This document shows, piece by piece, positions 44,560-56,825 of a stretch of 64,000 bases of DNA (its first letter is position 1; every line of letters begins with the position of its first letter). Below the pieces are notes generated by a model, which had not been told where the DNA came from, made no database searches, and saw nothing but the letters and a program-made list of their open reading frames with translations. Origin of the DNA: Neodontobutis hainanensis (taxonomy: Eukaryota; Chordata; Actinopteri; Gobiiformes; Odontobutidae); contig JALDNG010000004.1 in assembly GCA_024349245.1 (NCBI GenBank), forward strand, positions 5,698,001 through 5,762,000, written 5' to 3'. Both the position numbers and the translations under genes were made by a program.

Positions 44560-44950
44560 CCCCCAAGGGGAATTTCAGTGGTTTCGTCTCGTCAAATTAG
44601 TTCATTCAGATCTGCCATAGACTGATTGATTATACAGTCTTATGGCAGTCAGGAAGAAGGAGTTCTGTCTGACAGCTCATTAATCTAAGATGTCCACTGG
44701 CAGCTCTCTGTTGTTGACAAGTGCAACGGATGGTCCAAGTTGTTCCGAATAGCATCCGTACTATTGTGTGTCCGTTGCTCCACTACCTCAGAGTCCAAAC
44801 TAATACCTACATTTGAACCAGCCATCTCTATTAGTTTTTTAAGATGCCTACAATCTCTTTTTCTGAGAACTCCCCTCCCAACAGGCTGCAGCATAAATAA
44901 ATTAAAATATTATTATGAGATTGATGTGCCAACCCAAAACACAGTTTATA
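44560..44950 (-). mobile_element. Old LINE 3' fragment (reverse-transcriptase C-terminal tail)
   Basis: On the - strand the frame 44894-44685 reads GRGVLRKRDCRHLKKLIEMA, then GSNVG, LDSEVVEQRT and HPLHLS. Out-of-frame remnants around 44.65 kb resemble RTPSFL and IRLYNQS. This string is characteristic of the C-terminal region of a widespread fish non-LTR retrotransposon polyprotein. Only the tail is present and it is frameshifted. The exact clade is not assigned. Confidence 0.7.
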
Positions 44951-45864
44951 TATTTCATTAAATGTAGTTGTAGTGGTGCTCTGAATGTTGCTACTATGGG
45001 TCAGAGCATCGAGAAGTGATTCTGACTCTGTTCTCTTGGGAGTTGTGCTGAGTCATTTTTATGCTTTTAAGATGTTACTGTGACACTTTGGGCATTGCAA
45101 GCTATCAGTCGTGCATCCCTGTGAATAAAGTTTCTTTATTATGGTCATAAAGATTTTTAATAAAGCAAAAATACCTCGACAGAAGACTTCTATTACTTCC
45201 CAGCAACATCCTCTGCATGTGGTGTTCAAGTCTATAAAAATACTGAAGAGTTGTGCAGCTGTTGAGAATAATGTCTCAGTAAGAACAGCTTTGTAGTGAG
45301 TCTTTGTCAAGCTCTGCACATTATTCTGGTCTCCGGGGTTATTATCGTTTGAACAAATTTGATTAAATTTTCAATGAAAACTAATTAAAATAGGGTCAAT
45401 TTAATTTGCTTCTATAGATTATTTATTTTGTTGCCAACATGATATATGGCTTCTTTAAAGGCTTGGAAAAGCCTGTTGCCTAATATTATTGCTGTAACAT
45501 ATTTCTTTCTTTCTCATTCTCATATTCACTTGTATTCTTGTCATAGATACATTACATATAAGCTTTCTGCTCCAGTGTAATCCACAAAGTTTGTCGAGTC
45601 AAGGCGTGGACATCGGTTTCTGTGTGTTGCCAAGGAAAAGGATTGGTCGGTTATTAATCTGATTAAAACACAATGTAATGCACATAGAGTTGTCCATGAC
45701 TTGTCCCCCACTGAATGAAGTTAGAAGCTTTGCAAATAAGTTATATGAAATACTAGATAGCATAGCACGTGAGAGCAGTTACCTGGTTGATGAGTTAGAA
45801 TGAGTCTGGCCTTCATCAGAGAAAGGTGAGCCTTTGTTGCAGATGATGTTCCTGTAAACGTTCT

Positions 45865-45998
45865 GACCAAAGACAGTCAAATATCAAACAAACTAATCAT
45901 GTACAAAGCCCATAATAACCTACTTCCAAAAATGGTTTAGGGATCAAGATGGTGGTTATCATTTAAAGAAAAAAAATATATAAAAAAAATATATATAT

Positions 45999-46030
<32 letters not shown>

Positions 46031-46036
46031 TAAACA

Positions 46037-46101
<65 letters not shown>

Positions 46102-46490
46102 CAAAATTTGTACAAGCAGGAAAATATTTAGTATTTTATTTTGTGGGGTTAAACTTAAGGAATACAGGGATAAAGTGTGGTGTAATAGACAGGAGTTGAT
46201 GTACAAGGTGTTTTTATTTTATTTATTATTGTTATAATTAAATGTATTAATTATTGATATTACCCTTATGACCACTAATAGAAATGGTGGTTGGGGTAAA
46301 TGCAACAATTAGATTAACTTGAAGGAAGCAGGTTAAATATTGATGCTGGGAGAAGGGGTGATTTAATTAGACTTCTTCTTACTCTTTTTTGAATAACACA
46401 GAATTGATCACTTTCTTGTCTAATGTTTTCTTTGTCATTGCAAAGCATTGTGTCTTTGTTCAAAATAAACTTTCAATCAATCAATCAACC
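45865..46490 (+). mobile_element. LINE 3' fragment, interrupted by a microsatellite
   Basis: The + strand reads KLIMYKAHNNLLPKMV, stop, GSRWW before the A/AT-rich tract. After it come KIFSILFCGVKLKE-like residues, which echo the MYKAHNNLLP...CVSVKGVKLWN end of fish L2/CR1-type reverse-transcriptase proteins. The 3' end is AATAAACTTTCAATCAATCA, a (CAAT)n-type tail often seen in such elements. Stops and the repeat expansion make it inactive. Confidence 0.7.
46011..46098. repeat. (AAAT)n and (AAT)n microsatellite
   Basis: AAAT units at 46011-46033 pass into about 20 AAT units at 46036-46098, within the LINE fragment. The leucine-run open frame on the - strand is produced by this repeat. Confidence 0.95.
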
Positions 46491-48371
46491 ATGAGCCACA
46501 TTTCTGTAAAACCTTAAGTTCCTCAAGCAGCTCAATGTTAATCACATTTTTCTCTTTCACTCACTGAAACGTTTAAAATGCAGCTCTGGGTCAACAGTGC
46601 TTCCCGTGTGTGTTCCCTTTTTTAGAGAACAATGCACGTAATAACACTTCCCCTGGCAGTTAATCTTTATTCACTGTGGAAACAGGTGTAACGCTTAATT
46701 CACCCGCCTGACCATTTGTGTTTGGTTGAAATGGGTTGGTCAAAGTCACCATTACCATATTTAAAATCGTTTGGGTTCACTGACCAGTTGAATGAAGTAT
46801 GAGAGTTCAAGATTTTACATAAAAAAGTGTGTCTGTAGCATTCTTAAATTTAATCAGCTGAATTGTTGAATTTTAGATGGATAATTTGCATATTTTGGCT
46901 TTACCTTTTTTGGCGTTCTTTCTGAACAATGAATTCAGCATTTGTCATTATTTTTTGATGATGAACTGCTGCATAGTCTGTATGTGTTACCATTAAAGGA
47001 AGAAAAGTTTGAAAAAGGAATATATCAAACATGATCAAAGTCTTTTGAACAACTCCTAAAAGCCTAAAATCCATGCTGTGTTTATTCAAAAGAATGGAGA
47101 ATGCCCCCTGTGCGGAGAATTTTTTTTGAGAGGCAGGGATTTGACTCATGCGGAAACCTGTTTGAATTGAAATTCCACTTAATGAAATACATTATTATCC
47201 CACTTGAACAATAGGTTGTACAAGACTGGCACCTCAGTGCTAACCCAGTGCAACTTTATTGCTCAGTAATGGCACTAATGTTGGTAGGTGTCAGTTATCT
47301 GCACTTTATATGTACACCCAAAGACCTTTTCAGCATGACCGCGATTTCAGAAGGTCAAGTTTGTATAAAAAGAGTCATTTATGGTGTGTTTGAAAAAACA
47401 CATGCAATTTATTTTGTGAAATATGTGATTATATTGCGTTTTTTGTGCATAAAAAATACTTATTAAAATTCAGTTGTTATACATGATATATTTTCTTTTT
47501 GCTGCTAACAGTGAGTTGCCTTTGAAAGGAAGTGAAAAGTTCTGTAAGGCCTCAATTGACCGACATCCAAAGCTTGAATGCCTGGCACATGGAAACCAAA
47601 ATGTTATTGTTTGCAAATGTTCATTCATCTATTACATGTTGATTGCGGTTTAATTTGAATTTATTGTGCACCATTGTGGGAAAATAGACTATTGTCAATG
47701 GAAAAAGCCACTGGAATCATCCATACCCATTATATTAACAAATAAACATTGGACATAATAATTTAGTCTTTTTAATGTGGTACACTGCCTTTCTGAGAAA
47801 ATATTTTAAGTACTGCATAACTTTTAGCTACTAGCATCACATAACTTTAAATTCCCAAAATATACATTCTTGTATTGATTTAATGATTCTTAGACCTGCA
47901 ATTGGTCGAATTATACCTATTTTTCTAAACACAGTACCCTCGGCTGGACAGAAAACTCCGATATAAATGATAAATAATTTTATTCCACCGGGATGAGAAG
48001 ATTTCTCCAGAGTCACACACTTAGCAGCTCAAACAGAGGGAACAGAAATAAACCGATACACTGGACCCTAGCAGCGTTTTATCAAAATACACTAAAATGA
48101 CCCTAGCGTTGCAGAAAACTTTTTTAATAAATAACAAAAGCTAATATTGAACCAATTTTTCAATAAAGGGACATTTTGCTTGGGGAGATGAATTGCTAAT
48201 GACATTTATGTGTATACTCTGCTAAAATAAACAGGGCATAGGTCACTGTTTATTATGCTTTCTTCCACAATTCAAGTACTTGCTTCATTTGCTTAGCTAA
48301 AGAGGAGCAGTGCATAGTACATTCTTCTCATGGTAGTATCCCTGTGTTCTCTTGCAGTCTCTGTTTGCAGC

Positions 48372-51300
48372 ATGGGCCAACATCTAGGAAAGAAGGAATT
48401 TCCCACAGACAGCAAGGTAAGAAGCACTGGGAAATATACCACTCACGGTCAAAATAAGTGTATGTGGAAAACCTGTGTTGAAGAATTTAATAGAGCCTTT
48501 TCCAGCACTGGCCTTTATCAGGTGGACTCTGGACCCCACCGTCCAACCCCTTTACTTGTTTGATTTATTACTTTTACTGAGAGCCTTCGAGAAACTGAGG
48601 TCTTGAATCTCACAGTGAAGAATGAAACTGCCTGTAAAAGACTATACACAGAGGTTATTTTGTCATGTTCAGGAGATTTTACAGTTTTATTTTCTACTCG
48701 TTTTATTTCTCACTTCCCACACTGACTTGGCTCTGCAGTAACAATAACACTTTCACAGGCCACACAACTAGTTTGCTTATCTCACAAATGTCTACTCATC
48801 GCCACACTTGAGTGTTGTCAAGAATATGAACATAAGAGCAAGAATTACTCAAGTGAAAGGTTAAAAATGGTTCACTTCAATCATGCTGCCATTAGCTCGT
48901 GCTTTTAGAGAGGAGGCTGATCGGTCACTAATGAATCCAATAGGGCAGCCTCTGCATAATAGCTTTAAAAGAGAGCACTGTAAGTTAGCGTTATGTGTCA
49001 TTGTATGCTCGTGAATGGACAAGGACACACTACAAGCTGGAGGAGGAGGAGTGACCAGGTCCAGGGAGATAATGCCATTTCGACTCATTAATAAATTATT
49101 GTCGTAAATGCAGCAGCCCCATTTTAGTACCAGCCCAGCCAGGCATTGTGGAAATTTTATTTAGATTAAAATACACAAGCTCCACTGACAATAGGTCTTA
49201 TGCTGGGAATATATATTATTTTATCATTAATAATAATTTCATCATAATTTTATGCTAAATTAAGATAATATGTTTGGAATAATATTAATAGTTTTTATTA
49301 AAATGAAAATCCCATAAGAAAAGGATTTTGCACAAATAGTTACAGTGCAAACCTTTTAAAGGATTGTGTGTTGGTGAGAAGAATAAAACAATACTGAACA
49401 GTAAATATTAAAAAACATATTTTCTGAGTTAGTCTGCTTTCTGAAGTATTTGTATATTTGCTGAGAATTTAAAAAGATAATATTCCGCATGCTGTATTTT
49501 AGACATTTGCGTTTCTGCCACTGTCAGCATCCTGCTTTAATTGAGCTTTGTTGCCATGGTGATCTTGGTGCCATGATGAGGTTACATGGCTTTTGTTGTT
49601 CTATGATAACCCTCTGATAGTGCTGCTGCTGTAGCAGTGCTCCACATAAGAACCTGTTTGAACTGAGCACAGTAAATAGACGAGGGCGTGTATCAAGGCT
49701 GGCACAGGCCTCTCCAGGTGCACAGCTCATTTAGACATTAGCCTCAACCTGGGGGGCTCCTTTCTGCGGCAGGGGTTTGAGCACAACTTAGCTGTCTCTC
49801 ACTGGGACCACATTTTTGTGAGCGGCAAAAGAGCCCTGACACAGCTTCTGTTATATTTGCATCCTATAAATGCTCCAGGTCTTTTAAATGGCATTTCCTT
49901 CTTATCTTCTAATACTCTAAACTTTCAAAGCACCTCCAGAAAGTTTATTTTTCAAACATTACAATGTGGGGCCAATAAAATGACAACTCGTCATCTCATC
50001 AAATTGCATGTTTTCATGTAATCTCTCCAGAAAGTTACAATAATTTAATTTAAAGAGGTGAGTATGATCAATACCGCTTTTATTTTTGGGCAAAGTCCAG
50101 CCAGCATCTGTATAATCTATAATAAATAAAATTTTAATAGTTGCAAACCAAGCTGTGCTCATCAACAGGTACCCGACAGAAAATAGATGTGAACTGTGGT
50201 ATAAAGATCTAATCAAACAAATGTTTCCAAGAATTTGAACACAGAATTTACTGGCCATGCTTTTGCTATGTGTGCACAGTGTGGGTGTACTGGCCTAAAA
50301 CTGAGATGGTAATGTGTTTTAATGGCATCATGCAATTAACCCTACCCTTGCAAAAGCTTATTTTGTCACAGCTTTTCAAAATGACTGCAGATATAATGAG
50401 TTTGCCCATTAGCCCCTGGGCTGCAATCAAATTTGAAGAGGTTGCCAGATTGTTGTCAGTTTTTCTACTCTTGTGTTAGAGGATAAATATTTTAAAAGAA
50501 ATATGAAAAAATATATAAAGTGTCAACGACAAAGACAGCGCAGTGTGCTGTGCACCTGAGTGCAGTCTATAGCTGATCATGGCTGCTCTTTTTAATAGAG
50601 AGTGCGACTGTGCTGGTGTTCTGCAGATCAGGGGATCCAGAACCAGCAGGGAGGCTAATAGCTCAGCCATGCAGCTTTCAGTTTATTATAAGCATAAAAT
50701 GTCACCAACATAGTGTTTACTGTGCCAACTAGTCAACGGCAAATTACTGTAATTAAGAGTGTTTTTTTTTTTTTAAATAAAAAATAGAAGGCTTGCTGTC
50801 ACTATTGCCTTTACACATTGAATGTATTATAATTCTCTGTATTTCTGACAGAGATGTCACGTGCAGCCCATATAATACCCTGTTGGACCTCATAGCCTGC
50901 TTAGGCCCATAGACCTCCATGTTTTCCAGACTACAGCTACATAACCAAGAAATACAGGCCCAGCACGAACTTTATGGCAATTAGCCTAAGTAGGCTTTAT
51001 TATTACAGTAATTACAAATCACCCTTGAATGTCAAAAAAAATTATATTGCAATTATAAATAACCAGTAGAGGTCAATCAGCCACATTAACTTGCAGTTTT
51101 TTTATCCTTCTCCCACAGCAGTCAGAAAAAACTCTAGTCTGTGGTACAACAGCCTCTGGGATTTTTGTTGCCATTGCTTATCAACCAGAAAGTCCAACCA
51201 AGCACATAAATCCATCAGTTCAAAGGTGGAGCATATAATCTATAATTACTTTGTGTGTATTCTCAGATGAAGTTGTGCTACTACCAAGACAGAAGCGACA

Positions 51301-54300
51301 GAAGTCAAACCTGAGACACTTTGACTTTCTCTGCATCTTTAACTGTACAACTGGGAATAGTAATGAGATTTTCATGAACTAGCTCAGCTGGTAGAGCACT
51401 CATTAATACACAAAAACGTGGGAGACCCAGTTAGAATCTCTCTCGCTCCCCGTTTCCTGTCGACCTACTGTCTCCTATCAGTAAAAGCAAAAAAAAAAAA
51501 TACTTTTCTCCCAAAAAAAAACAAAAAACTTAAGGGGAGTATAATTAAAAATTTTGTGGATCAAAATGATTGATTGATTCTTTGTATCTCTCAATCCTTT
51601 TTGAGACTTTCTATTATACATTCAAAAGAGTTAGTCATTGGTGCGGAGTTGCTCTGCAGATTACTGCGAACTCCAAACATGTAGAGGATATTAATGGCTG
51701 TGGTTTCAAATTAACACCTTGTCCCTTTGCTTGTGTTAATGCTCAACTAAAGACTGCAGTCTCCAGACGAGGGAGCGTCAGACTCAGCCTATAGAAAGCA
51801 TCAACTGAAGCCATTGTATCCAGTTAGTACGCAGCATGCATTGCCGACTTAGCAGACATTGTGTTCTTGTCTGTGGATTAAAAACAAAAGTGTTTTTTTC
51901 TCACTCTTTTCCCGATATACAATTACCTATATCTTGCAATGTCAAGCCTCAACCTTGTCTCCTGCACTGCTTTTCTAAATCTTTGTAAAAAGGTGAGATG
52001 AAGTGTTCCTGCTCTTTTTGTCTTCCATCTGTAAAATAAATAGACAGGATGAAGCTCTGAAGGGTGCACTTATCACTGCACTGCAGCAGATGGGAAGGAG
52101 AGCTAGGAATCCTTTGATTGTCTCAAATGACCCAAGCCTTTGAAAGGTGTCCAAATCACTGCACTACTTTCGCACTTTGCCTCTCGAACGAAGGCTGTAC
52201 CTACACTTAAAGCAGCACATCCACCAGTCTTGCACCAATAAGGATCAAAGGCATGGGTGGAGAGGAAGCGTGACAAAGTATTACTGCTTAAAAATCACCT
52301 CAAAACTGTAAGAAAGGTTTTGAAAGTCAGATTGTTTTTGTTTGTGTTATGTCAAGAGCAGAAGTATACATATAATTAAATACCTTTACAGTACACAAGG
52401 TGACCTCAATTCAGTGTGAATGTTTTTTAACTAAGCCATGTGGAACTTTATAATGTATGGCTTGCAATATCTGATTTTTTTCTTGGGCTGCGTGAATGAT
52501 TCTGTCTTTTTTTTTAGAGAGAATCAATTTACAATATGCTTTTTAAATCATCAAATGGACTTGTACAGAGGTTGTGAGTCAACATTCAGCCTAAACTACT
52601 GTCTAGGTTCAGAGACGAACCAACTTCAGGGATTCCGCTGCATTAATAGTGATTGCCCTCCACAATTGAATCTTGGCCGCTACAGTGTAAGGCCCCACTT
52701 CAAATGAAAGAGACTCTGCCCACACAGTGCACATAGACTTTGAGACTTTATTGCATTAGTGGAAATATAGACTGACAGAAGTATTTTGTGATGTGTATCA
52801 TTACTGCCTTATTTACTGAAAGCAATGCGTCGCACATTCTTGCTGCTCTGTGACTCTGAGACACCAGGAGCATAGAGCAGGGCGTGTGCACAGAGACACA
52901 GAACAGGGTTAGGGTTAGAGCAGGGCAACTAAATTAAAGTGAGACAGTAAAGGTTTTAGCTTGTATATTCTCCTGTTTGTCCACAGTTATAGTGTTCAGG
53001 AAGTAGAATATTTTTTCAGTGAGCTAAAGCTAATTCCCTGTAGCTAACAGTTTATCAAAGTTTATCCAGGCCCTCGCTCTGAGAGTTACTCTGAAGCCTC
53101 GAGCAGATGAACTAGTGTCTTTAATCACATCATTTATTTAAGTAAAGTGAAGTATAATAATGATGTAGAAAGCATTGCTACATACATTTACACATTAAAA
53201 AAAATGGTTTAACAAGAGCAGATGCTGTATACGAACCATCAGTGAGTAGGTGTGAAGTCACATTGACAGCTCTTGCCCAAGAACATCATCTTTCATAAAA
53301 TAATAATGAGGGTCACAGTCTGTTACCGATTCACTGACAAGCAGAAAACAGTAGCTGGGCAGTTACGTAGGAAGGAGATACACTTTAATTGCCTTACACT
53401 GTTTTGTAAATGTCACAATGCTAATTTTGTTTGGGTTTGGTTACAGTGTGTGGGTTGATCCGTTCAACACACACCCAGTGATCTCTGGGAAGCTTCAAGG
53501 ATCAGTTTAGTTTGAGCTGCTAATTATGCGCAACAAGAACTAAATGAAACCCTACCCTACTTTGTGACTTTAGTATGAGTTTGCAGGCACACTTTTCTAG
53601 AAGGACATGTGTAAGTTTTAGTACTCCTGTCTGATTGGAGTGTGTTGCTTGTGGCGGGTGTATCACATCAGGTAGAGGTTCATACTATCCTTTACTCAAA
53701 TAAGGAGTAAGTAAAGAATAATAAAGTCCTGTGTGGTGGTGCTAAATCCCAAACCTGTGGAATATTGATCTATTTTAATGGTGTTTTGGTGTCTCATGTT
53801 CTTATGCAGCTCCCCAGTAGAGCTTTTTTTTGTGATGCCTCTGGGCTAGGCACAGGTGTAGCCAGAGGCATAATATGTTTGTACAGCGTTTGCCAGTACA
53901 AACATTCATATTTATTTAATATTTCTCTGCTGAGGGCCACGTGTGTAATGTAAGACGGAGACTCTACACAAGCAGTACCCCAGAGAGAGCAGTACCCCTA
54001 GAAATAACAAATTATCAGTTTAGATTTTAAGTTTGGAGAGCTTTTGAGTAACATAATCAAGTTAGCTAGAGGCATGCTTATCATGAATATTCACTTGTTT
54101 TATACAATAATATAATCATAATAGTATATGTTTGAAATGGAATTGACAAAATCCTTACTTTAATATAAGTGTAAAAGCTATTTCTTATATGCAGCTTGTG
54201 CCTCTAGTATTGTCCATACATTATTTCACAAACAATTCATAGCTACAAAATAGCACTGTACTCTTTTACTAGTGTTACCACTGCTGTATTTCCTGTTCTC

Positions 54301-56825
54301 TGTAAATGAAAACTGAAAGATGACTGATGAATGAATGGTGTTTATTTCAGTTGTCAGTTTGGACAAAAGACAAGCAAGACAAAGCAATGCAGATGTATTA
54401 ATAACAGATAATGCATCTTCATTCTTTAAGAAATAAAGGCTACAGCTGACGCTTCTGGATTCATAATAGGCTGAGAAATACTGTTTTTTTTTTTATTTAT
54501 TTATTTATTTTATTTTATAAGCACTTTATCATAAACAAAAGTAAAGCGTCAAATTAATCCGGTGAAGCCCGTATTCAGGATTGCCCGGGTAAATGCATAT
54601 TAACAACATTACTACATGCTCTGAGGATGTAGTACCACATAAGACACCCTCAATCTGTTAAAAAGGGATGATTAGAAGTCTCACCTTTCATGTAATTTTT
54701 TTTTTTTTAAAACTATTCTGATAGTACCCCAAGGCTGCACTAAATTGTTGTAACAAAACCTACAGAGACAACGTTGGGTATCAACTGTGTGTAATGTTGA
54801 AATTACAAACTGGGTCATGTTGTCTGGCTATGTATGTGCTTGTTTCAAACCGCTCTTCCCTTGGTGAATTTAATTTTGTTTAGTTTGATTTGTTTTTGGT
54901 TAATCTAGCTGAACAACCTTTTTAACAGATGGGTGATGCCGTTGTAGTATAGTAATACAGCTATTCCCAGCTTGGGTTTACGTCCGCAGCAGTTAACAGA
55001 TGTAGAGGGTGGTATGCAGATACTGAAAATAGGTAAACACAGGTATTAGTTTGAAACAGGAGTCAATAAAAAGCACTAACAGAAGGAAGGATATGCTTTA
55101 AACCTTAAAGATTTATACATAGTCCCTTTTTAAATGAACTAGCTAACTTTAACAAATGGACCAGCCATATTAGCCAAGTGTCCACTTAGGGATCCAATTG
55201 TCTTTCTGAGATGTACATGTTGTTCAAAGAGACTTGAAGGTGTGCTGGCATTGACTCTAAAGATAATACCTGAAGAGATGTAGGAGGCCATGTTCTGCTT
55301 CAGTAGCAGTAGAAGATTGTTTGTGGCCATTTAAATCCCACCTTTCTAGACTCAGACAGTTGTTTACATGGAGCGCTTTTGCTTGTGTTTTAAAAAAAGT
55401 AGATGTTTCTAGATTTGTAAAAACGGACTCAGCAGTTGATGCAAGACACACTGAGTTTATTAGAAAAGAGTCAAATATTTGTCTACTTACTTTAGTGTAT
55501 GTTAATAACAAGACAGGACTCAAGTCATTTTGTGTTATAACTTGATTTTGTTTTCGGCTGATTCTTTGATGTCCATTGACAGACCTTTATCTCTCTCTTG
55601 TTCAGTGGCAGGGAGAGATACCCTTGTTTGATAATGGAAATGCTGACCCAACTCGTACCATACTGCATATATGGCTTTTCACATTGCCTCCAGTGCCACA
55701 GCGCTGTTGTATGAACGTGTGTGACTGTAGAGGTGAGTTTGGTGCTGGTTGGAAAAGGCTGTGAGCTCCGTGTGTATGACCGCCCCCCCTCTCTGTCAGC
55801 CCCAGGTGTGAATGCATCATGTAAAAGGGTTTTGGGGGCACAAGCCAAAGGAAATGAATGAAAAAAAATGAAAAAAAGTATTTTCTTCTTTCTTGAATGT
55901 ATTTGCATTATGCCACTTGACCTTCACTCCTTTAGTTCATCCTACACAATTCACATGTGGAGTCACACTTTCTAAATGTTATAAGACTTTGTGAAAGTAA
56001 CTCACAAACTGGGGGAAATTAGAGTCTGTATTTTAATCAGTGTAAGCATGCAGTCCAACTTGATGAAAGACAAAACGTTAGTGCCTTTTGACAAGGAAGA
56101 CATACTTCACTGTCTCAAAAGAGCAGCTCGAGTTTTGTTGTGACAGTATAATGTATTCTTCTGGTTCACATACATTGTGCCTCACCTTTTTTGTCAAAGC
56201 CTTGAGCAAAAGGACACATCCACAGAAAGTTTTGTTTAATGATTGAAAATTGGATTTAAAGTAGATTCAGTAATTCAAATCGTTACAATTAGATTATAGA
56301 TTAGGGCTCTCCAAAAAGCTCACTAAAGACTAAAGACTAAAGACTAGTCCATCACTGCAGAGAAGGAAAATAATCTATGTTTATTTCCTTATGACATTTG
56401 TATCTGGGCTCATTTTTGTTAAGGAATTATCTTAAAAAAAGACATCACAGAACCAGAAATCTGTAGGCACAATGTTGAGATGGACAGTACACATCAATGT
56501 AGTTATCAATGGAAAAGCATTACCATGTTGAATTGTTAAATCACTCAGATGTTTGCATTTTTGACCTTGAAATACTATAATAGTCGAATCATCTTTTACA
56601 ACATCAAAGAATATAATAAGGCCACTGTTCAGACATTGTACTATAGTTTCATCTGTGAGTCTTCCACTTGTTTTTTTTTTTGTCTACATCTGTCCTTTGC
56701 TTTGTTGCCATGGCACCTCAGTGCTTCACCTCTATTTTTGTTTTTCCTATTACAGACACCTGAACCCACAGCAACGGAGAACACCTCAGAAGCAGGAGAA
56801 GCTGAACCGCAGGATGAAGTCTTTG
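48372..56825 (+). CDS. mbp: Golli-type myelin basic protein, 5' coding exons (partial)
   Basis: Two coding exons are seen, 48372-48416 (MGQHLGKKEFPTDSK) and 56756-56825 (TPEPTATENTSEAGE, then AEPQDEVFG, ending in phase 1), both with GT-AG borders. The N-terminus resembles human Golli-MBP, which starts MGNHAGKREL and reaches an acidic segment ending NEVFGEAD. Spacing of the MG..GK start and the EVFG motif fits, with a shorter middle here. Golli proteins come from an upstream promoter of the MBP gene, and their N-terminal exons are spliced to classic MBP exons. They act in neural and immune cells, at membranes and in calcium signalling. The classic exons, which encode the basic myelin-compacting protein, lie beyond 64000. 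Head-to-head placement with galr1 supports the identity. The ATG is in a weak but plausible context 2 nt after a CAG acceptor. The match is short, so this is less certain than the other two genes. Confidence 0.8.
51373..51505 (+). mobile_element. tRNA-derived SINE
   Basis: An A-box-like TAGCTCAGCTGGTAGAGCA starts at about 51380. It is followed by a decayed B-box region (CCAGTTAGAATCTC), a body with TTTCCTGTCGACCTACTGTC, and an A-rich end. The same body occurs on the opposite strand at 62.9-63.0 kb, so it is a dispersed family and not a tRNA gene. It differs from the L2-tailed SINE at 19.5 kb. Confidence 0.85.
56322..56346. repeat. Heptamer tandem repeat
   Basis: About three and a half tandem copies of ACTAAAG. 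Small and probably neutral. Confidence 0.8.

Larger units (their letters stand above)
39222..48370 (+). other. mbp: First intron of Golli-mbp (putative)
   Basis: This stretch of about 9.1 kb holds two LINE 3' fragments (44.6-44.95 kb and 45.87-46.49 kb) and an AAT microsatellite. The rest is unique-looking sequence without recognisable exons. Confidence 0.45.
48417..56755 (+). other. mbp: Intron between Golli coding exons
   Basis: The intron is 8.3 kb, from GTAAGA at 48417 to TTACAG at 56755. It contains one tRNA-derived SINE (51373-51505) and no other recognised element. Small open frames within it show no motifs. Confidence 0.7.

Noticed and set aside
45937..46206. Poly-leucine open frame on the - strand
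   Set aside because: It is a translation of the AAT/AAAT microsatellite within a LINE fragment.
54940..55010. tRNA-like string GTTGTAGTATAGTAATACAG followed by GGGTTTACGTCC
   Set aside because: It resembles an A box and part of a tRNA, but a full cloverleaf and a proper B box could not be built.
55525..55908. 127-codon - strand frame in the Golli intron
   Set aside because: It has no motif or similarity I recognise, starts next to an A-rich run, and overlaps other chance frames on both strands.
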